Shown here: one piece after another, positions 60,997-64,000 of the stretch
How positions within the stretch are numbered: position 1 is the stretch's first letter
Layout of the letters: every line of letters begins with the position of its first letter
Assembly: GCF_018343695.1 (NCBI RefSeq)
Contig: NZ_JAGYPJ010000001.1
Coordinates: 569,001-633,000 of the forward strand
Length of the DNA stretch: 64,000 nt
From: Lederbergia citrisecunda
Lineage (GTDB): Bacteria > Bacillota > Bacilli > Bacillales > Bacillaceae_C
Direction of reading: 5' to 3'
Program-made: the position numbers and the translations under genes
Notes under the pieces: model-generated
The model's input: the letters and a program-made list of their open reading frames with translations, nothing else
The model's database searches: none
What the model was told of the DNA's origin: nothing

Positions 60997-61024
60997 TATC
61001 TTATGAAAAAGCAAAAGGATTTGT
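60997..61024 (-). promoter_or_regulatory. Sigma-K promoter of the gerP operon
   Basis: On the minus strand: AC, 17-bp spacer, CATAAGATA, a full match to the sigma-K consensus (AC-N17-CATANNNTA). Mother-cell, late-sporulation expression of gerP is known in B. subtilis. Confidence 0.7.
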
Positions 61025-61108
61025 GATTAAATCGCCTAGCGGTTAAAATGTAAAAGAATGAAATCGATACTATGAGGATAAAAAAGGGACGTGGGGGAGA
61101 AAGGATTT

Positions 61109-62308
61109 ATGCAAAGTTTTACACCAATCCGCCCAGAAGAGCGGATTCATTCACTTGATGTGTTGAGAGGTTTTTCGTTACTTGGAATTTTACTAGTTAA
61201 CATGATTAGCTTTCATTCTCCTTTCGGATATTATAATCCGTATGAATGGTGGCAATATGATGACGCAACGGTATATATGTGGCTGGATATATTCGTTCAA
61301 GCGAGCTTTTATCCGATTTTTGCCATGATGTTTGGTTATGGAATGGTCATTATGCAAGATCGCATAAAGAAGAAAGGCTTTTCCTTTTGGAAAATTAGCG
61401 TTAGACGATTAATTGTTTTGTTATTGTTTGGAATCCTTCACGCTTTTTTAATTTGGTACGGTGACATTTTAATAACATATGCGACGATGGGACTCATTTT
61501 ATTGTTATTTTTAAGATTGTCAGGACCAATGTTAATGGGACTTGGGGTTGCCCTGTACCTATTACCACAGCTCTTTTTAAGTGGTTTAATCATGCTTGCA
61601 ACTTTATTTGGTTCAGATTCGCTTTCTGATTACATCGATATTGTGAATCTTCAACAGTCGGCAGAAATATATGCAAATGGAACGTTTTGGGAAATCACGA
61701 TGCAACGTATCTCGGATTGGTCAATGAATAATGGACCGGGCGGATTTTTTCTATATCTGTTTATGATACTGCCTTTAATGATGATTGGTGCAGGAGCAGC
61801 TAAAATGGAATGGCTGCAAAAGGCTAACGATCAAAGGAAAAAATGGATGATCATTCTTTTGACAAGTTTGCCTATAGCGCTTTTTGTAAAATTACTGCCA
61901 TTTTTAATTGGACCAACCATCAGCATTCAAAGTATCCAAGACATGATTGGAGGACCATTGTTAGGAATAGCATATGTAGCTATCATTGTGCTACTTATGT
62001 CGTACAGACCTTTTGTAAAATTATTAAAACCATTTGCCTCTGCGGGCAGGATGTCTATTACCATTTACTTATCTCAGTCCATTATAGGGACCTTAATATT
62101 TTATAATTATGGATTAGGGCTATACGGTCAAGTTTCTATGGCTACAGGAACTTTACTTGCGCTAGCCATTTACGTTATACAAGTAATCCTTGCGGAAATA
62201 TGGCTATCGAAGTTTAGATATGGACCAGTAGAAAAATTGTGGAGACTACTAACTTACGGAAGACAAAAGAAAGGACGGGGTGGGAAAAATGAAATTCATA
62301 TCGTTTAA
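61109..62308 (+). CDS. DUF418 family membrane protein
   Basis: 399 residues from ATG 61109 (GAGAAAGGA). N-terminal ERIHSLDVLRGFSLLGILLVNM is the acyltransferase-like DUF418 start, followed by about ten membrane helices and the C-terminal DUF418 block (AGRMSITIYLSQSIIGTLIFYNYGLGLYG...AEIWLSKFRYGPVEKLWRLLTYG). Molecular function unknown. It overlaps yisK by 20 bp. Confidence 0.85.
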   Translation: MQSFTPIRPEERIHSLDVLRGFSLLGILLVNMISFHSPFGYYNPYEWWQYDDATVYMWLDIFVQASFYPIFAMMFGYGMVIMQDRIKKKGFSFWKISVRRLIVLLLFGILHAFLIWYGDILITYATMGLILLLFLRLSGPMLMGLGVALYLLPQLFLSGLIMLATLFGSDSLSDYIDIVNLQQSAEIYANGTFWEITMQRISDWSMNNGPGGFFLYLFMILPLMMIGAGAAKMEWLQKANDQRKKWMIILLTSLPIALFVKLLPFLIGPTISIQSIQDMIGGPLLGIAYVAIIVLLMSYRPFVKLLKPFASAGRMSITIYLSQSIIGTLIFYNYGLGLYGQVSMATGTLLALAIYVIQVILAEIWLSKFRYGPVEKLWRLLTYGRQKKGRGGKNEIHIV

Positions 62309-63185
62309 GCTGAAAGATGAAGTTCGTTTTGGTGTAGTGGATGATGAAAATTCGAGTGTTTGGGACATTATTTCCATTTCCAAAGATAGTGGATTATCAT
62401 GCCCATCATCCTTAATCGAAGGGATTGAAGAAGGGGAGCAGTTCTTAATAAATATTGAAAAGTTATTGAAATGGGGAAAAAATACGGAAAATGAATCGTA
62501 TTTACTACCTTTTTCTGACATCACATGGCTGGCTCCGATTCCAAAACCGTCAAAAAATATAATGTGTGTCGGTAAAAACTATCGTGAACACGCTATTGAA
62601 ATGGGAAGTGAAGCTGATATTCCAGAACATGTTATGGTGTTTACTAAGGCCCCAACAACAGTGATCGGACATAATGATCCAATCGATGCTCACGTAGATA
62701 TTACAGACCAATTAGACTATGAAGGTGAATTAGCAGTCATCATTGGCAAAAAAGGAAAGAAAATTTCACAACAAGATGCACTGGACTACGTATTTGGCTA
62801 TACTATTTTGAACGATGTAACGGCAAGGGATATCCAACAACGCCATAAGCAATTTTTCATTGGAAAAAGTCTCGACTCCTCATGCCCAATGGGTCCATGG
62901 ATTGTCCATAAAGATACAATTAGCAATCCAAACCATTTAAATATAACAACAAAGGTTAATGGAGAAATTCGTCAGAATTCAAATACTGAACATTTTATTT
63001 TTCCTGTTGAAGAAGTCATATCCGTCTTATCACAAGGGATGACGCTCGAGCCTGGGGATATTATTGCCACCGGAACACCAGCTGGAGTAGGAAAAGGCTT
63101 TAAACCGCCAAGATTTTTAAAACATGGGGATGTAATTGAGATTGAAGTAGAGGGTATAGGTAAATTGAACAATATTGTGAAATAG
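62289..63185 (+). CDS. yisK: YisK, fumarylacetoacetate hydrolase family
   Basis: 298 residues from ATG 62289. FAH fold with IPKPSKNIMCVGKNYREHAIEMGSEADIPEH, metal-binding EGELAVIIGKKG (Glu) and FGYTILNDVTARDIQQRHKQFFIGKSLD (Asp), and GDIIATGTPAGVGKG. Very close to B. subtilis YisK, which has oxaloacetate decarboxylase activity and associates with the Mbl cytoskeleton. Neighbour of gerP there too. Confidence 0.9.
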   Translation: MKFISFKLKDEVRFGVVDDENSSVWDIISISKDSGLSCPSSLIEGIEEGEQFLINIEKLLKWGKNTENESYLLPFSDITWLAPIPKPSKNIMCVGKNYREHAIEMGSEADIPEHVMVFTKAPTTVIGHNDPIDAHVDITDQLDYEGELAVIIGKKGKKISQQDALDYVFGYTILNDVTARDIQQRHKQFFIGKSLDSSCPMGPWIVHKDTISNPNHLNITTKVNGEIRQNSNTEHFIFPVEEVISVLSQGMTLEPGDIIATGTPAGVGKGFKPPRFLKHGDVIEIEVEGIGKLNNIVK

Positions 63186-63271
63186 TTCATCTATACTGTG
63201 GAGTTCAAGAAAAATATGGTAAGATTAGAGAAAATATGCTATCTCACAATAAATGAAGGAGGAAAGTATAT

Positions 63272-63643
63272 ATGTTTGATAACACACACGCACATATTAC
63301 GACTTGGGCAATTGCAATTATTTTATTTATAGTTGCCGTAATGTTACATAAAGCTGGAAATAAAAAAGCGACAAAAATTGTACAAATGATATTGAGAGTT
63401 TTTTATTTACTAATAATTACTACAGGAGTCATATTATTTGTAAGACATAGTAGTTTCGATCCTGCCTTATATGGAATGAAGTTTCTTTTCGGATTGATTG
63501 TTATAGCGATGATGGAAATGATTCTGGTTCGCTTAAAGCGCGATAAAAATACTGGGATATTCTGGTTGCTATTGATTGTTTCGTTCTTAATAACATTTTA
63601 TTTAGGTGCAAGACTCCCGCTAAATTGGAATTGGTTTGCTTAA
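63272..63643 (+). CDS. yisL: YisL, UPF0344 membrane protein
   Basis: 123 residues with four membrane helices (HITTWAIAIILFIVAVMLHKAG; ILRVFYLLIITTGVILFV; LFGLIVIAMMEMILVRL; FWLLLIVSFLITFYLGARLPL). Sequence and position next to yisK match B. subtilis YisL. Function unknown. AAGGAGG precedes the ATG. Confidence 0.88.
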   Translation: MFDNTHAHITTWAIAIILFIVAVMLHKAGNKKATKIVQMILRVFYLLIITTGVILFVRHSSFDPALYGMKFLFGLIVIAMMEMILVRLKRDKNTGIFWLLLIVSFLITFYLGARLPLNWNWFA

Positions 63644-63663
63644 TAAAGAGTCGTATTAAGAAA

Positions 63664-63700
63664 ATGTAAAAACCTTTGTATTTGGTTTTTACATTTTTCT
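63664..63700 (+). terminator. Terminator of yisL
   Basis: TGTAAAAACC/GGTTTTTACA, loop TTTGTATTT, TTTTTCTTTT. Confidence 0.8.
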
Positions 63701-63740
63701 TTTGGGTTTGAAAAAGTAATATTGTTAATAAAGATTGTTA

Positions 63741-63870
63741 TGTCTAGTTCCGGCGCCAAGTGAGCAGCATACTTCATCTCCTTTTACTTATAAATCAACA
63801 ACAGTTCGACTTACAGGCTCATTGTGTTAAGGCTTAGTCATGAAGTTTGTTCACTTGCGCTTTTCTAGAT
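63741..63870. repeat. Second type of Bacillaceae dispersed repeat
   Basis: About 130 bp with inverted ends TCTAG...CTAGA and, just inside them, GCGCCAAGTGA and TCACTTGCGC. The TGTCTAG-TTCC-GGCGCC start and CTTGCGCTTTTCT end are familiar from many Bacillus intergenic regions. No coding frame. 63871-64000 holds nothing else I recognise. Confidence 0.6.
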
Positions 63871-64000
63871 GACTTTCAAGCAATTGTTCATTAAAATAAA
63901 GTTAAAGATAATGACTAAAAATGTCGAAATGAGATAGCGGTGGTGAAGGGCAATTTGATTAAATCATATACCTATACATATAAAGACAAAAATGATTTGC

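Overview
The window is low-GC Bacillaceae DNA. The gene order comK - yhjD-like - yhjE-like - addB - addA - gerPABCDEF - yisK - yisL follows the Bacillus subtilis order, and the sporulation genes, Shine-Dalgarno strength and frequent TTG/GTG starts all fit a spore-forming Bacillus relative. I see no rRNA, tRNA or CRISPR.

Positions 1 to about 31.8 kb are the right-hand part of a temperate siphophage of the HK97/cos type. It opens inside a replication ATPase, followed by an iteron-like candidate origin, RusA, MazG-like and small early genes, then an ArpU-type late regulator with a candidate operator/promoter. Late modules follow in canonical order: HNH nuclease, candidate cos, TerS, TerL, portal, ClpP-like protease, capsid, Ig-like protein, connectors, major tail protein, G/GT chaperones, tape measure, Dit, tail spike, holin, endolysin. 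Accessory genes interrupt this: a lipoprotein cluster, an antisense gene in the tail module, a trypsin-like protease, an SOS-type YolD cassette and a secreted protein. Three recoding sites can be read from the sequence: CCC-UAA stops with +1 extensions at the ends of both the capsid and major tail genes, and a lambda-type GGGAAAG -1 site between the tail chaperones.

Directly after the phage comes the C-terminal two thirds of comK without its beginning. The simplest reading is prophage insertion into comK, as in Listeria phage A118. The integrase and attL would lie left of the window.

From 32.4 to 38.5 kb there is a LacI-family-controlled operon: nucleoside hydrolase, complete ECF transporter (S, T, A, A) and ribokinase, which together would import a nucleoside, split it and phosphorylate the ribose. 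A yhjD-like gene and an S9 peptidase follow. From 41.3 to 50.7 kb lies a glycoside-degradation cluster: GH78 alpha-L-rhamnosidase, two Gfo/Idh/MocA oxidoreductases, a TIM-barrel sugar isomerase/epimerase, GH3 beta-glucosidase and an esterase. It has no transporter or signal peptides and probably handles imported rhamnosylated plant glycosides.

From 50.8 kb onward are housekeeping and sporulation genes: a TVP38-family membrane protein, the AddAB recombination nuclease, the gerP spore-coat permeability operon (minus strand, with a good sigma-K promoter), a DUF418 membrane protein, YisK and YisL. Intergenic regions carry two families of Bacillaceae-type dispersed repeats and a six-copy 21-bp tandem array.
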